The notes: generated from the sequence alone by a model not told the origin. A DNA stretch of 64,000 nucleotides from an uncultured Flavobacteriaceae bacterium (GCA_913062575.1 CAJXVT010000005.1:1-64000), one strand, 5' to 3'; positions 50,799 through 61,294 are shown, numbered from the stretch's first letter. Numbers and translations are program-made.

Positions 50799-53123
50799 AT
50801 GAAAGTATGTATTGCAGAGAAACCAAGTGTTGCAAGAGAGATTGCTAATATTCTGGGTGCCAATACAAAACGAGATGGGTATTATGAAGGAAACGGTTAT
50901 GCGGTTACTTACACCTTCGGTCATTTATGTACATTACTAGAACCTAAAGACTACAAACCACATTGGAAAAGTTGGGATTTGAACAATTTACCCATGCTTC
51001 CAGAAAAATTCGAAACTAAAGTTACGAGCAATGATGGAATTCAAAAACAATTCAACATTGTAAAATCCTTATTCAATAAAGCAACAGTTGTGATCAATTG
51101 TGGGGATGCTGGACAAGAAGGAGAATTGATTCAGCGTTGGGTGATTAATCAATGTAATTATACAGGAGAAGTACAACGTTTGTGGATTTCTTCACTTACA
51201 GAAGAAGCTATTAAAGAAGGTTTTAAAAACTTACAGACTTCAGAAAAATATGATAACCTCTATTATGCAGGCTTTTCTAGAGCCATTGGAGATTGGTTAT
51301 TAGGATTGAATGCTACGCGCTTGTACACCGTTAAATTCGGTGGGTACAAGCAAGTACTGTCTGTAGGGAGAGTGCAAACTCCTACTCTAGCCATGTTGGT
51401 GAATCGTTTTAAAGAAATTGAAAATTTTAAGCCACAACCATATTGGGAATTGCAGACTACGTATAGAAATACCAATTTCAATTACGAAGATGGTCGCTTC
51501 TTAAAAAAAGAAGATGGTGAGGTCTTAGCTAATAAAGTAAAGGAATCTGATTTTGAGATAGTTTCTGTCACCAAAAAGAAAGGAAAAGAATACGCACCCA
51601 AATTATTTGACTTAACAGGATTGCAAGTGTATTGTAATAATAAGTTTGGTTTCTCTGCGGATGAAACCTTAAAAATGGTGCAGAAGTTATATGAGATGAA
51701 AGTAGTTACTTATCCAAGAGTTGATACTGCTTTTTTGCCGAATGATGTCTACCCTAAAATTGCAGGGATATTAGGTAAACTAACAAATTATAGCAAACTA
51801 ACACAACCTTTATTAGGAAGTAAGATAAAGAAATCGAAACGTGTTTTTGATGATAAGAAAGTAACAGATCACCACGCTATCATTCCGACTGGAATACAAA
51901 CACAATTGCAATACAATCAGCAACAAGTGTATGATATCATTACAAGAAGGTTTATTGGTGTATTTTATCCAGATTCTGATGTTTCCAATACTTCTGTAAT
52001 TGGTAAAGCGGCAGATGTGCCTTTTAAAACAACTGGAAAAGAGATAATCACCAAAGGTTGGCGTGTTGCTTTCGAAACCGAGGAAAGTGCCGTTAAAAAA
52101 GAACTTACAGAACAAATGACATTGCCTTCTTTTGAAAAAGGGGAAAAAGGGCCACACGAACCTTCCTTCTTAGAAAAAGAAACCAAACCACCACGTAATT
52201 TCACAGAAGCAAGTTTATTGCGCGCTATGGAAACTGCGGGTAAGCAGGTGGATGATGATGAAATGCGTGAGTTAATGAAGGAAAACGGAATTGGAAGACC
52301 TTCTACGCGTGCAAGTATTATTGAAACCTTATTTAGAAGAAAATACATAGAACGTAAAAAGAAGTTGGTTCTGCCAACATCTACAGGAATACAATTGATT
52401 GACTTAATTGACAACGAACTCTTAAAATCTGCCGAATTAACTGGGCGTTGGGAAAAACGCTTGAAAGAAATTGAACGTGGAGAATTCAATGCTGGTACTT
52501 TCATCAAAAACATGAAGGCTATGGTAGATGAATTGGTCTATGAAGTGCGTTCTAACACATCTAAAGTGAGAATTTCTCATGAAACTGTCATTGCGAGTGA
52601 ATCGAAGCAATCTGTAAAATCAAAGCCAAAATCGAAAAAAGAAGTCGCTGGGAAAGCTTGTCCTAAATGCAAAAATGGAAACTTACTAAAAGGTTCATCT
52701 GCATTTGGATGTTCTGAATATAATAAAACTTGTGATTTTATCATGCCTTTTGAATTTTTAGGAAAGAAGATTTCAGAGAATCAATTGATTCGTTTATTGG
52801 ATAAGAACTCTACAACCAATTTAAAAGGATTCACTACAGAAACTGGAAAAGTTGAAGGTTTGGTTCGTTTTGATTCGAATTTTAAATTCAAACTAGAGCC
52901 TAAACAAACTACCACAACAAGCACAACCGTAAATTCTTCACAATCAGACATCATCACCTGTCCAAAATGCAAAAAAGGAATAGTTTTAAAAGGAAAAACA
53001 GCCTATGGTTGTTCTGAATATAAATCTGGTTGCGACTTCGTGTTTACCTTTGAGAATATCAAAAAAATCGCCAATGGAAAACCATTGACGAAAGATCTTG
53101 TATTGAAAATTATAAGTACTTAG
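50799..53123 (+). CDS. topB: DNA topoisomerase III (type IA) with two C-terminal zinc ribbons
   Basis: TOPRIM (AEKPSVAREIA..GDAGQEGELIQR), YPRVDTAFL active Tyr, two C4 ribbons CPKCKNGNLLKGSSAFGCSEYNKTC / CPKCKKGIVLKGKTAYGCSEYKSGC. Confidence 0.95.
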   Translation: MKVCIAEKPSVAREIANILGANTKRDGYYEGNGYAVTYTFGHLCTLLEPKDYKPHWKSWDLNNLPMLPEKFETKVTSNDGIQKQFNIVKSLFNKATVVINCGDAGQEGELIQRWVINQCNYTGEVQRLWISSLTEEAIKEGFKNLQTSEKYDNLYYAGFSRAIGDWLLGLNATRLYTVKFGGYKQVLSVGRVQTPTLAMLVNRFKEIENFKPQPYWELQTTYRNTNFNYEDGRFLKKEDGEVLANKVKESDFEIVSVTKKKGKEYAPKLFDLTGLQVYCNNKFGFSADETLKMVQKLYEMKVVTYPRVDTAFLPNDVYPKIAGILGKLTNYSKLTQPLLGSKIKKSKRVFDDKKVTDHHAIIPTGIQTQLQYNQQQVYDIITRRFIGVFYPDSDVSNTSVIGKAADVPFKTTGKEIITKGWRVAFETEESAVKKELTEQMTLPSFEKGEKGPHEPSFLEKETKPPRNFTEASLLRAMETAGKQVDDDEMRELMKENGIGRPSTRASIIETLFRRKYIERKKKLVLPTSTGIQLIDLIDNELLKSAELTGRWEKRLKEIERGEFNAGTFIKNMKAMVDELVYEVRSNTSKVRISHETVIASESKQSVKSKPKSKKEVAGKACPKCKNGNLLKGSSAFGCSEYNKTCDFIMPFEFLGKKISENQLIRLLDKNSTTNLKGFTTETGKVEGLVRFDSNFKFKLEPKQTTTTSTTVNSSQSDIITCPKCKKGIVLKGKTAYGCSEYKSGCDFVFTFENIKKIANGKPLTKDLVLKIIST
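52587..52614 (+). repeat. Dispersed repeat GTCATTGCGAGTGAATCGAAGCAATCTG inside the topB reading frame
   Basis: Matches the common GTCATTGCGAG..CGAAGCAATCT repeat pattern; translates as VIASESKQS. Confidence 0.75.
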
Positions 53124-53124
53124 A

Positions 53125-53871
53125 TTATTCTTTAAACAACTGAATTGTATAGTCTAACAAACTAGTATCACCTACTTTTCCGTGACCAGGAATCACTGTT
53201 TTTATATTTGGAAATGTCGTTTTAACGTTGGTTACAGTTGTAGACCAAGCTGACACATTTGCATCTTCTAAGTTTCCTTTACTTGCTTTTAACGATTTGA
53301 GCATACAACCTCCATACAGCACCTTTTCATCTTCAACATAACTTACAGTATTGTCTTTGGTATGCCCTTCTCCTAAAAACTGAGTAATTACTTTATGAGA
53401 ACCCAATGCAAGTGTTAGTTTGCCATCAAATCCATTTTGCGGAAGTGTACGGTTTTTGGCTTTTGCCAATGTTATGGTTAAATTATTAGCATAAGATGAA
53501 ATTCCTTGCTCATGAAATGCATTCAAGCCCCCCAAGCAATCTTTATGAAAATGGTTTACCACTACTCCACTAACTTCAGCTTTTTTCTTGGTTGTAATCC
53601 AATCAATTAGTTCTTTAGAAACGGTATCGCTTGTAGGTGTATCAAATACTAATGCTTTATTATCTGTAATATAAATCATTCCATTACAACCAACATTTCC
53701 GAAATCTTGGGTTTGCAAATAGGTTTTATGCTTAAAAATTGTTGGTGTTATTTGTTCAATAACTAAGGTTTCTGTTTTGTAAACAATATTGTTTTTCTTT
53801 TCTATGGTGCAGCTTTGTAGTACAATTAGTACAAAGACTACAAGTGTTTTTATGGCAATTTTCATGTGCAA
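53125..53871 (-). CDS. Subclass B1-like metallo-beta-lactamase (lipoprotein)
   Basis: B1 zinc ligand set: HFHKDC (HxHxD), GEGHTKDN (His196), YGGCMLKS (Cys221), PGHG (His263); GNLEDAN motif; lipobox LQSC. Confidence 0.88.
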   Translation of the reverse strand: MHMKIAIKTLVVFVLIVLQSCTIEKKNNIVYKTETLVIEQITPTIFKHKTYLQTQDFGNVGCNGMIYITDNKALVFDTPTSDTVSKELIDWITTKKKAEVSGVVVNHFHKDCLGGLNAFHEQGISSYANNLTITLAKAKNRTLPQNGFDGKLTLALGSHKVITQFLGEGHTKDNTVSYVEDEKVLYGGCMLKSLKASKGNLEDANVSAWSTTVTNVKTTFPNIKTVIPGHGKVGDTSLLDYTIQLFKE

Positions 53872-53873
53872 TT

Positions 53874-54095
53874 TTAAGATTTAATAGTATCTAAATACAA
53901 GTTTTCTACTTTGGTTCTAGCCCAAGGTGTTCTTCTTAAGAATTTTAAACTCGATTTCATGGTTGGATTGTTCTTAAAACAGTTGACATTGATGATTTCT
54001 CCCATTTCTTGCCAACCATATTCTTTGTGTAAATATTCTAAAATATCTACAAGTTTTATGCCATGTAAAGGACTGTTAGGCTGTTCTAAACTCAT
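53874..54095 (-). CDS. VF530 family (DUF2132) protein
   Basis: PLHGIKLVDILEYLHKEYGWQEMG...INCFKNNPTMKSSLKFLRRTPWARTKVE-type sequence. Confidence 0.88.
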   Translation of the reverse strand: MSLEQPNSPLHGIKLVDILEYLHKEYGWQEMGEIINVNCFKNNPTMKSSLKFLRRTPWARTKVENLYLDTIKS

Positions 54096-54166
54096 TAATT
54101 GTGAAGTAAAATTAGATTCATTTTTTACAAATGTACTGCTATTAAAAAAAATACAATCTAAAAACC

Positions 54167-54880
54167 TTAGCTGAATTCATTTTGTTGCATCACCTCCAAA
54201 AAACTTTTTTTATAGCTTCTTCCAATCGGAATTTCTAAGCGGTCAATTTCTACATCATATGTAGTATATGCAGTTATTCTATCTAGTGCTACAATAAAAG
54301 ATTTATGGACTCTTAAGAACCGGCCTGACTGTAAATTCTTTTCAAAATTACCAATAGATTGTTTGGTTAGAATCTGTTTATCTTTCAACACAATTTTCAC
54401 ATAATCTTTCAGCCCTTCAACATATAAAATGTCATCTAAAAATAACTTTATGTTTTTTCTATCAGCTCTTACAATCATAAATTGTTGCTGTTCTACCAAA
54501 GTATCTTTGTGAATTTGACTGCTTTTTTTATCAATAAACTTATCAATAGACTGCATAAAACGCTCAAAAGAAATGGGTTTTACCAAATAATCTAAAATAT
54601 TTAAATCAAACCCTTGAACAGCAAAGTTTCTATAGGCTGTTGTAATAATTATTTCGGGTTTATTCTTTAAGGATTTAATAAATTCTAAACCGTTAAAATC
54701 TGGCATTTCAATATCTATAAATAACAAATCTGCTTCTGTGTTTTTATACTGCACAAATGCTTCTATTGAATCTGTATAACTACCAACAACTTTAAAATTT
54801 TGGAGTTTTAATAAATGGTCTTCAATAACTTCTATAGCTAAAGGCTCGTCATCAACAATAAAACAGTTATAGGTTTTCAT
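54167..54880 (-). CDS. LytTR family response regulator
   Basis: IVDDEPLAIEVI, LLFIDIEMPDFNGLEFI, LDYLVKPISFERF, LytTR C-terminus. Confidence 0.95.
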   Translation of the reverse strand: MKTYNCFIVDDEPLAIEVIEDHLLKLQNFKVVGSYTDSIEAFVQYKNTEADLLFIDIEMPDFNGLEFIKSLKNKPEIIITTAYRNFAVQGFDLNILDYLVKPISFERFMQSIDKFIDKKSSQIHKDTLVEQQQFMIVRADRKNIKLFLDDILYVEGLKDYVKIVLKDKQILTKQSIGNFEKNLQSGRFLRVHKSFIVALDRITAYTTYDVEIDRLEIPIGRSYKKSFLEVMQQNEFS

Positions 54881-55910
54881 TTGTAAGGTTTAAAGACAAT
54901 CTGGTTTCATAAAAATACGCATTATCTTCAATTGTTAGTGAATATTGCTCTTTGTATAATAAATTTAAGCGTTTTTTAATGTTCTGCAAGCCAATACCTG
55001 TATGAGCTTTCTTTTTAGATTTTACAGATTTACTGTTTTTTACAAAAAAGTGAATTCCGTTTTCAAATGATCGAATACTAATAGTTATCCAAAAAACTCC
55101 TTCCTCATTTTTACCACCATGTTTAAAACAGTTCTCTACAAATGGTAATAATAGTAATGGAGCTGTTTTGATAGTGTCACTAAAAGTATCAACTTGTAAA
55201 TCTAGTTGCAAGTGTTTATCGTATCGAAGCTTCTCTAGTGCAATATAATTGCTAACCAATTGTATTTCTTGATTAAAAGGTACTTCTTTCTCACCGGTTT
55301 GATACACCAAGTATTCTAGTAAATGTGATAGTTTTAAAATTCCTTCTGTGGTTTTATCAGATTTTTTTAAAGACAAGCTATAGATATTATTCAATGTATT
55401 GAATAAGAAATGTGGATGCAACTGTTTTTTTAACAACTCAACATTTAAAGACTGTTTTTCTTGAACCAATTTTTCATTAATGATTCGCTGTTGCCTCCAG
55501 TCTGTAATGATATGAATACAAACAATCAAGCCTATTACTGAATAATCTCTAGTCACATTTTTCAATACCTTTCCTATTGGCATTTCATACATACGACCAC
55601 TATTTAAATAATTCACTGTTTCTAACCATTGTACTCTTCCAAAAAGGATGACTACTCCAATTGCAATGATGATTACAATAAATAAGAACATTCTATTCTT
55701 ACGTAATACTTTTGGAATTGCGTAGCCAATTAGAAAGTAAGCTGGCAATAGTAACAAAGGAAGTGACAATAAGATAGCACGAATCATATTTCTGTGCTCT
55801 ACTCCATCTAAATGAGGTAGATTAACAGCATATTCTGAAGTAATATATAGTACCCAAAACAGCACATGATAAAAAAGCTGTTGTAAGTTGTTTTTTGAAA
55901 GAGGGCTCAT
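54867..55910 (-). CDS. LytS-like sensor histidine kinase
   Basis: LKKQLHPHFLFNTLNNIYSL, VENCFKHG, GIGLQNIKKRLNLLY. Confidence 0.95.
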   Translation of the reverse strand: MSPLSKNNLQQLFYHVLFWVLYITSEYAVNLPHLDGVEHRNMIRAILLSLPLLLLPAYFLIGYAIPKVLRKNRMFLFIVIIIAIGVVILFGRVQWLETVNYLNSGRMYEMPIGKVLKNVTRDYSVIGLIVCIHIITDWRQQRIINEKLVQEKQSLNVELLKKQLHPHFLFNTLNNIYSLSLKKSDKTTEGILKLSHLLEYLVYQTGEKEVPFNQEIQLVSNYIALEKLRYDKHLQLDLQVDTFSDTIKTAPLLLLPFVENCFKHGGKNEEGVFWITISIRSFENGIHFFVKNSKSVKSKKKAHTGIGLQNIKKRLNLLYKEQYSLTIEDNAYFYETRLSLNLTNENL

Positions 55911-56135
55911 TTATTTTTTCTTTTAGTAAATATCTATAAAAATATATGGAACTCAAAACTTTGTAGAGCAACAGTAACTTTGAGTAGAGCAATAACATCT
56001 AAACCGCTATTTAACAAGTTATACAAGCGCTGTACAACGTTGCTATACAGAATTGTACCGTTTGTCTACTTTTCAAAAATCGCATGTATTAATTGAATAG
56101 TTTTGAAATCTATTGTTTAACTTAAATTTTATATT

Positions 56136-56564
56136 ATGAAAAAACACATTGTATTATTCGGTCTTATTGCGGTTTTATTTTTAGTAGCTTTTACTACAAA
56201 TAAAGAAGAACAAAACAGCACAGTAATAGAAAACGCAACTGTAACAATTGGTGGCGCCTATTTAACATTTGCAGGAGAATTTGGTGGAGAAATCACTCTC
56301 AAAAAAATGAGTGCAACTAATAAATTAGGAGTTGCTGGTTGTGCTACTGGTTCTTTGATTACAAAGTTTACCGTAAAAATTAAGCGCCAACATAAAAGAG
56401 TTCAAACGATTAAAGGAACTTCTTACCTATTGAATAAACAGTTAAAATCTGTATTGAAAGAGTTAGAAATTGGTGATACTTTTGAATTTATTAAGGTGAG
56501 AGCTCAACTTCCAACTGGAGGAAATGTTGATGTTGTCTGTAGAAAATTTAGGGTAATCCCATAA
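56136..56564 (+). CDS. Small secreted protein, possibly GldM C-terminal-domain-like
   Basis: Signal-like N-terminus; pattern ATVTIGGAYLTFAGEFGG...GCATGSLITKFTVKI...GTSYLLNKQLKSVLKELEIGDTFEFIKVRAQLPTGGNVDVVCRKFRV resembles GldM C-terminal domains by eye. Confidence 0.55.
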   Translation: MKKHIVLFGLIAVLFLVAFTTNKEEQNSTVIENATVTIGGAYLTFAGEFGGEITLKKMSATNKLGVAGCATGSLITKFTVKIKRQHKRVQTIKGTSYLLNKQLKSVLKELEIGDTFEFIKVRAQLPTGGNVDVVCRKFRVIP

Positions 56565-56584
56565 TCTTCACTTCAGAAAAAATA

Positions 56585-56613
56585 AAACCCGATGAATCAT
56601 TTTCATCGGGTTT
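56585..56613. terminator. Bidirectional intrinsic terminator between convergent genes
   Basis: 12-bp arms AAACCCGATGAA / TTCATCGGGTTT. Confidence 0.85.
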
Positions 56614-56635
56614 AAAATCTCTATATAAGTTAAAT

Positions 56636-58102
56636 CTATTTTTCGTCTAAATTTGGCAATGTAAAGTGAGAGAAAATGCTTGTCTTTTCCATCATTTGCT
56701 CTATTTCGTCTGACTTTCTAGGAGCATCGGCAGATAAATTTACGGGACCATTCTTAGTTACTAAAATATCGTCTTCAATTCTAACGGCAATTCCCCACCA
56801 TTTCTTGTCACATTTACTTCCTTCTGGAATGTAAATTCCTGGTTCCATACTTAACACCATGTTTTCAGCAAACGTAGTATAATTCCCTGGGTCATGTACA
56901 TCTAAACCAATATGATGACTTGTTCCATGAGCCCAATACATGTGTCTTTCATCAACAGATTTAATGATTCCTAATTTCACCAAACCTTCGTTTACAATTT
57001 TACGAGCAGTTTGACCTGGAGTTCTAATTTTTCCTCCAATAACATACTGTGCGATTCCGGCTTCTTGTGCTTTATACACCAAATCGTAAATCTGTTTTTG
57101 TTCTTTTGTGAATTTTCCATTTGCAGGAATTGTACGTGTAACATCGGCAGTATAACCACGATATTCAGCTCCTAAATCCATTAAAACTAATTCTTTTCCT
57201 AATTTCATTTTATTGTTTTCTACATAATGTAAAATACAACCATTATTTCCAGCTCCTACAATAGAAGGATATCCTTCATATTCTGCACCATATTTCTTAT
57301 ACACAAACTCATGTACTCCTTGTACTTCAGTTTCTGACATTCCTGGATGCATTGCTTTCATAATTTCTACTTGTCCCATTGCAGAAATACGAACCGCTTT
57401 TTTCAATAACTTAAGCTCTTCTTTAGTCTTCACTTCTCTTAAAGAAGCCATCAAACCACGAACTGCTCTTATATCAATATTAGAAGCTATCTTAATGTTA
57501 TTGTCTGAAACAGGAATTTTATCTGTACTTGTTTTGTAAGAAACTTTTTCTTTAAACTGCTGTATCAAGCTATATAAATCTGCCTTATCTCTTTTATTGT
57601 CTCTAACATCATTATTAAAATCTGTAAAGATTATTTTATCAAACTTTGTGAAGTCAATAGATAAGTTTACAAACTCTTCTCCATTAAAAACGTTTTTAAA
57701 TCCTAATTCTTTTTGAGCACCTTCTACCCCAAGTCTATAACCATTCCACATTTCTGCTCTAGCATCTTTCTTTTGAAGATAAAACAGTTCTTTATAATCC
57801 CCTTTCTCTGAAGACTGATTTTCTGAGAAAATTAAAATAACGGCATTTGGTTCTTTATACCCTGTTAAATAATAGAAGTTTGGATCTTGATGATATACAT
57901 AATCTACATCATTTGCTCTATTTCTAGATGCATTTGCAAAGAATACAGCAACTGAATTTTTTGGCATTTTTGCTCTTAAGGCATCTCTTCTTTCTTTATG
58001 AAACTCTTTAGATAAGAAGTCTTTTGGCTGATCTTTTCCTTGAGAAAAGCTAACTGTAGCAGCAAATAAGAAGCATGCTAACACTATTTTTTTAGTAAAC
58101 AT
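56636..58102 (-). CDS. M24 family aminopeptidase P (secreted)
   Basis: Signal peptide; MDLGAEYRGYTADVTRT, HGTSHHIGLDVHDPG, LSMEPGIYI, VRIEDDILVT. Confidence 0.95.
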   Translation of the reverse strand: MFTKKIVLACFLFAATVSFSQGKDQPKDFLSKEFHKERRDALRAKMPKNSVAVFFANASRNRANDVDYVYHQDPNFYYLTGYKEPNAVILIFSENQSSEKGDYKELFYLQKKDARAEMWNGYRLGVEGAQKELGFKNVFNGEEFVNLSIDFTKFDKIIFTDFNNDVRDNKRDKADLYSLIQQFKEKVSYKTSTDKIPVSDNNIKIASNIDIRAVRGLMASLREVKTKEELKLLKKAVRISAMGQVEIMKAMHPGMSETEVQGVHEFVYKKYGAEYEGYPSIVGAGNNGCILHYVENNKMKLGKELVLMDLGAEYRGYTADVTRTIPANGKFTKEQKQIYDLVYKAQEAGIAQYVIGGKIRTPGQTARKIVNEGLVKLGIIKSVDERHMYWAHGTSHHIGLDVHDPGNYTTFAENMVLSMEPGIYIPEGSKCDKKWWGIAVRIEDDILVTKNGPVNLSADAPRKSDEIEQMMEKTSIFSHFTLPNLDEK

Positions 58103-58286
58103 TTAAGTGTTTTTTTTAAAATTGAAAACCAAATGTACAGTTATTTAAAATATGCGGGTTAATATTAACAAAATATTAGGGAATAATTGCCCAATGATTA
58201 TTAATTAATCGTTGCAGGTAATTCTACATTTTTCAATACATTTGAAAAAAAAAATACATAGAACAACTTAATAGATTTATACTACA

Positions 58287-59372
58287 ATGAAAAATACTGC
58301 ATTAACACACGTACACGAAGCTTTGGGTGCTAAGATTGTTCCTTTTGCTGGTTATAATATGCCTGTTTCTTATGAAGGAATTAATGCTGAACATGAAACC
58401 GTAAGAAAGGCTGTTGGAGTTTTTGATGTGAGTCATATGGGAGAGTTTTTAGTAGAAGGTGAGCATGCGTTGGCTTTAATTCAGAAAGTCACTTCTAATG
58501 ATGCTTCTAAATTAGCTATTGGAGATGCTCAATATAGCTGTTTCCCTAATGAAACAAACGGAATTGTAGATGATTTAATTTGTTACAGAATCAAAGAAAA
58601 CACCTATATGTTAGTAGTAAATGCTTCTAATATTGATAAAGATTGGAACTGGATTTCTAAATACAATGAAGAATTTGGAGCAGAATTAAGAAATGTTTCT
58701 GATGACTATTCTTTATTAGCTATTCAAGGACCAAAAGCTGTTGAAGCGATGCAAGCCTTAACTTCTGTAGATTTATCTACAATTAAGTTTTACTCTTTCC
58801 AAGTTGCTGATTTTGCTGGTATGGATAATGTAATTGTTTCTGCAACTGGGTATACTGGTTCTGGAGGATTTGAAGTATATGTAAAAAATGAAGATGCTGA
58901 AGCACTTTGGAATAAGGTTTTTGAAGCTGGTGCAGCATTCGGAATTAAACCAATTGGGTTAGCAGCTAGAGATACTTTACGTTTAGAAATGGGATATTGC
59001 TTATATGGTAATGATATTAACGATACTACGTCTCCTATTGAAGCTGGCTTAGGCTGGATTACTAAATTTTCAAAAGAATTTGTGAATTCTGATAATTTAT
59101 TGGCGCAGAAAGAAAACGGAATTACACGCAGGTTGGTTGCTTTTGAATTGACAGAACGCGGAATACCAAGACAAGGATATGATATTATAGATGCTGAAGG
59201 AAACGTTATTGGGGCAGTTACTTCTGGTACAATGAGTCCGTCTTTAGGAAAAGGAATTGGAATGGGCTATGTAAATAGACCTCATACAAAAAGAGATACA
59301 GAGATCTTTATTCAAGTGCGTAAAAAAGCAATTCCTGCTGTGGTAGTGAAGTTGCCTTTTTATAAAGGATAA
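58287..59372 (+). CDS. gcvT: Glycine cleavage system T protein (aminomethyltransferase)
   Basis: [61 protein letters not shown]. Confidence 0.97.
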   Translation: MKNTALTHVHEALGAKIVPFAGYNMPVSYEGINAEHETVRKAVGVFDVSHMGEFLVEGEHALALIQKVTSNDASKLAIGDAQYSCFPNETNGIVDDLICYRIKENTYMLVVNASNIDKDWNWISKYNEEFGAELRNVSDDYSLLAIQGPKAVEAMQALTSVDLSTIKFYSFQVADFAGMDNVIVSATGYTGSGGFEVYVKNEDAEALWNKVFEAGAAFGIKPIGLAARDTLRLEMGYCLYGNDINDTTSPIEAGLGWITKFSKEFVNSDNLLAQKENGITRRLVAFELTERGIPRQGYDIIDAEGNVIGAVTSGTMSPSLGKGIGMGYVNRPHTKRDTEIFIQVRKKAIPAVVVKLPFYKG

Positions 59373-59388
59373 GATCTATTAATACTAA

Positions 59389-59425
59389 TAAAAAAAGAGG
59401 GAGTTTTCACTTCCTCTTTTTTTTT
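59389..59425 (+). terminator. Terminator of gcvT
   Basis: AAAAAAAGAGG-N12-CCTCTTTTTTT. Confidence 0.75.
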
Positions 59426-59476
59426 CTCTTTACTATATCAGCGTAGCTGTCTTTTATCTCTTATCAAAAAAAGAGA

Positions 59477-60664
59477 TTATTTTCTGAATTTATTTCTGCG
59501 GATCATTCTTTTTAGACTTTTCTTCAAGTCGTTTACAGCATCATAGACCATTTGTTCGTTTGTTGGAAACTGAATTCCTCTTCGCTTAATCATGTCTTTA
59601 AACTTTCCTGTTAAAGCTCTTTTGTCTCCTCTGTAGTTTGCATATACATGTTCAAATACATAACCGCTTCTTACAGGAAAAGATTTTAATAATTGTTGGG
59701 TGTTAAAGTTTACATATCTAACCTGACCTACTACTTCAGCAGATTTGTATTGTATAAACTGATTTAGTCTACAACGAACATTAATCATATTATCAACTTT
59801 TACTTTTTTTCCATTACTATCAACAACTTCTTTACCGTTTTTATCTACTTTATATTTCCAGCCGTCTTTTATCGTTCTTTCTTTTATAAATTCTTTTTCT
59901 TTTATACGTTCTGGTGTTATTCGGATACTTTTCAGTGTAAGTTCTAGCCCAAAATCGTATCTAGTGTTTTTATCTGATTTACTGTGATATACAGTCCATA
60001 AATCATCAAAACCATAGGTGTCAAAGTCTAATAAGTCTCTTGCCAATTGCTTCGGAATGATTTTTCTTGTTCTATTTTTCATAGAAACCAATACATAATC
60101 GGTTCCTTTAGCGTGGGCCTCTTGAATTAAATTTCTTGTGTCTTTATAATTAGGGCTTAACTTCTCTATAAAAGTTAAGTCGTCAAATATTCTTCTGAAC
60201 TCTAATTTATTTGCGGTAGTAATCGTAGCAGTTGCAGTTGCATATAACAGTTTTGTCAATTCATTTTTAGAAGCAATAATCTCTGAAGTATAGTTTTTAA
60301 AATCAAATCGAGCTTCTAACCCACTATTTGCATTTCGTAACGGCAATAGAGGTTTGATCATTTCTTGTCTATTATCCAATCTTAAATAGATATTGTAAAT
60401 ATCTTCGATGGATGCTGCATTTCCATCTCTCTTCAAGAAATCTATCCTTGCCAAATCTCGTTGGGTTGCTTTTCTAAAGGTTTGTTCCAACATCGGAATA
60501 TAAGGTTGGTTTCCTTTTCTAGTTTTACTCTTTCTAAGGTTTTCTACCGCTAGGTTGATTGCTGTATCATAATCTCCAGAGTTGATTGCCTTTTGAGTAG
60601 TTTTTACACTGCTACAAGCTGATATTAACAAAAAAAGTAAAGCGTAAAAAGTAATTTTTTTCAT
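59477..60664 (-). CDS. Hypothetical lipoprotein
   Basis: Lipobox LLISACSS; 395 aa. Confidence 0.75.
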   Translation of the reverse strand: MKKITFYALLFLLISACSSVKTTQKAINSGDYDTAINLAVENLRKSKTRKGNQPYIPMLEQTFRKATQRDLARIDFLKRDGNAASIEDIYNIYLRLDNRQEMIKPLLPLRNANSGLEARFDFKNYTSEIIASKNELTKLLYATATATITTANKLEFRRIFDDLTFIEKLSPNYKDTRNLIQEAHAKGTDYVLVSMKNRTRKIIPKQLARDLLDFDTYGFDDLWTVYHSKSDKNTRYDFGLELTLKSIRITPERIKEKEFIKERTIKDGWKYKVDKNGKEVVDSNGKKVKVDNMINVRCRLNQFIQYKSAEVVGQVRYVNFNTQQLLKSFPVRSGYVFEHVYANYRGDKRALTGKFKDMIKRRGIQFPTNEQMVYDAVNDLKKSLKRMIRRNKFRK

Positions 60665-60760
60665 AATGGTATAATTTATAGCAAATCTTATTTACAATTA
60701 AAGTGCCATAGTTGTTGGTTGAGACAAATTAAGTGGGAAATGTTAAATTTTGCTGCAAAT

Positions 60761-61294
60761 TTAGAACAATTCTGGCTTCTTGCCTAAAACATCTTTATAG
60801 AAAGATGTAAAGTATTCAAAATCTTTTTCTTTATCATCAGTTGTATAATAAGGTTCAGAAATTTTTACTTCCTTTTTGCCAAAATCCAACGTAGCCATAA
60901 CAACAGGTACATTTGCTCCTTTGGCGATGTAATAAAAGCCAGTCTTCCATTTCTCAACTTTCTTTCTGGTTCCTTCTGGAGATAAAGCCAATATAAATTC
61001 ATCTCTTTCTTTGAAAACGTCTACAATAGCGTCTACCAAATTATTGTTCTTAGTTCTATCAACTGGAGTTCCCCCTAGGCTTTTAAAGATAAATCCAAAT
61101 GGTCCTTTAAATAGCGAATCTTTACCAATAAAATTGATTCTAACCCCAGAGGTATTACGTGCTAAAATTCCGATTGGAAAATCCTGCCAACTTGTGTGTG
61201 GTGCCGCTATTACAACATATTTTTTAATGTCTTTCGGGAAATCGTTCACCAATTTCCAGCCCATTAAATGCTTAAATATAAATTTTGAAATCAT
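60761..61294 (-). CDS. 1-acylglycerol-3-phosphate acyltransferase (PlsC-like)
   Basis: APHTSWQDFPIG (HxxxxD), LGGTPVDR, LSPEGTRKKVEKWKTGFYYIA. Confidence 0.92.
   Translation of the reverse strand: MISKFIFKHLMGWKLVNDFPKDIKKYVVIAAPHTSWQDFPIGILARNTSGVRINFIGKDSLFKGPFGFIFKSLGGTPVDRTKNNNLVDAIVDVFKERDEFILALSPEGTRKKVEKWKTGFYYIAKGANVPVVMATLDFGKKEVKISEPYYTTDDKEKDFEYFTSFYKDVLGKKPELF

Noticed and set aside
51813-52513. Minus-strand ORFs (114 and 182 aa) within topB
   Set aside because: Antisense to the topoisomerase III catalytic core.
58103-58286. Glycine riboswitch upstream of gcvT
   Set aside because: No recognisable tandem aptamer; only a possible TACATTTG promoter box at 58237-58244.
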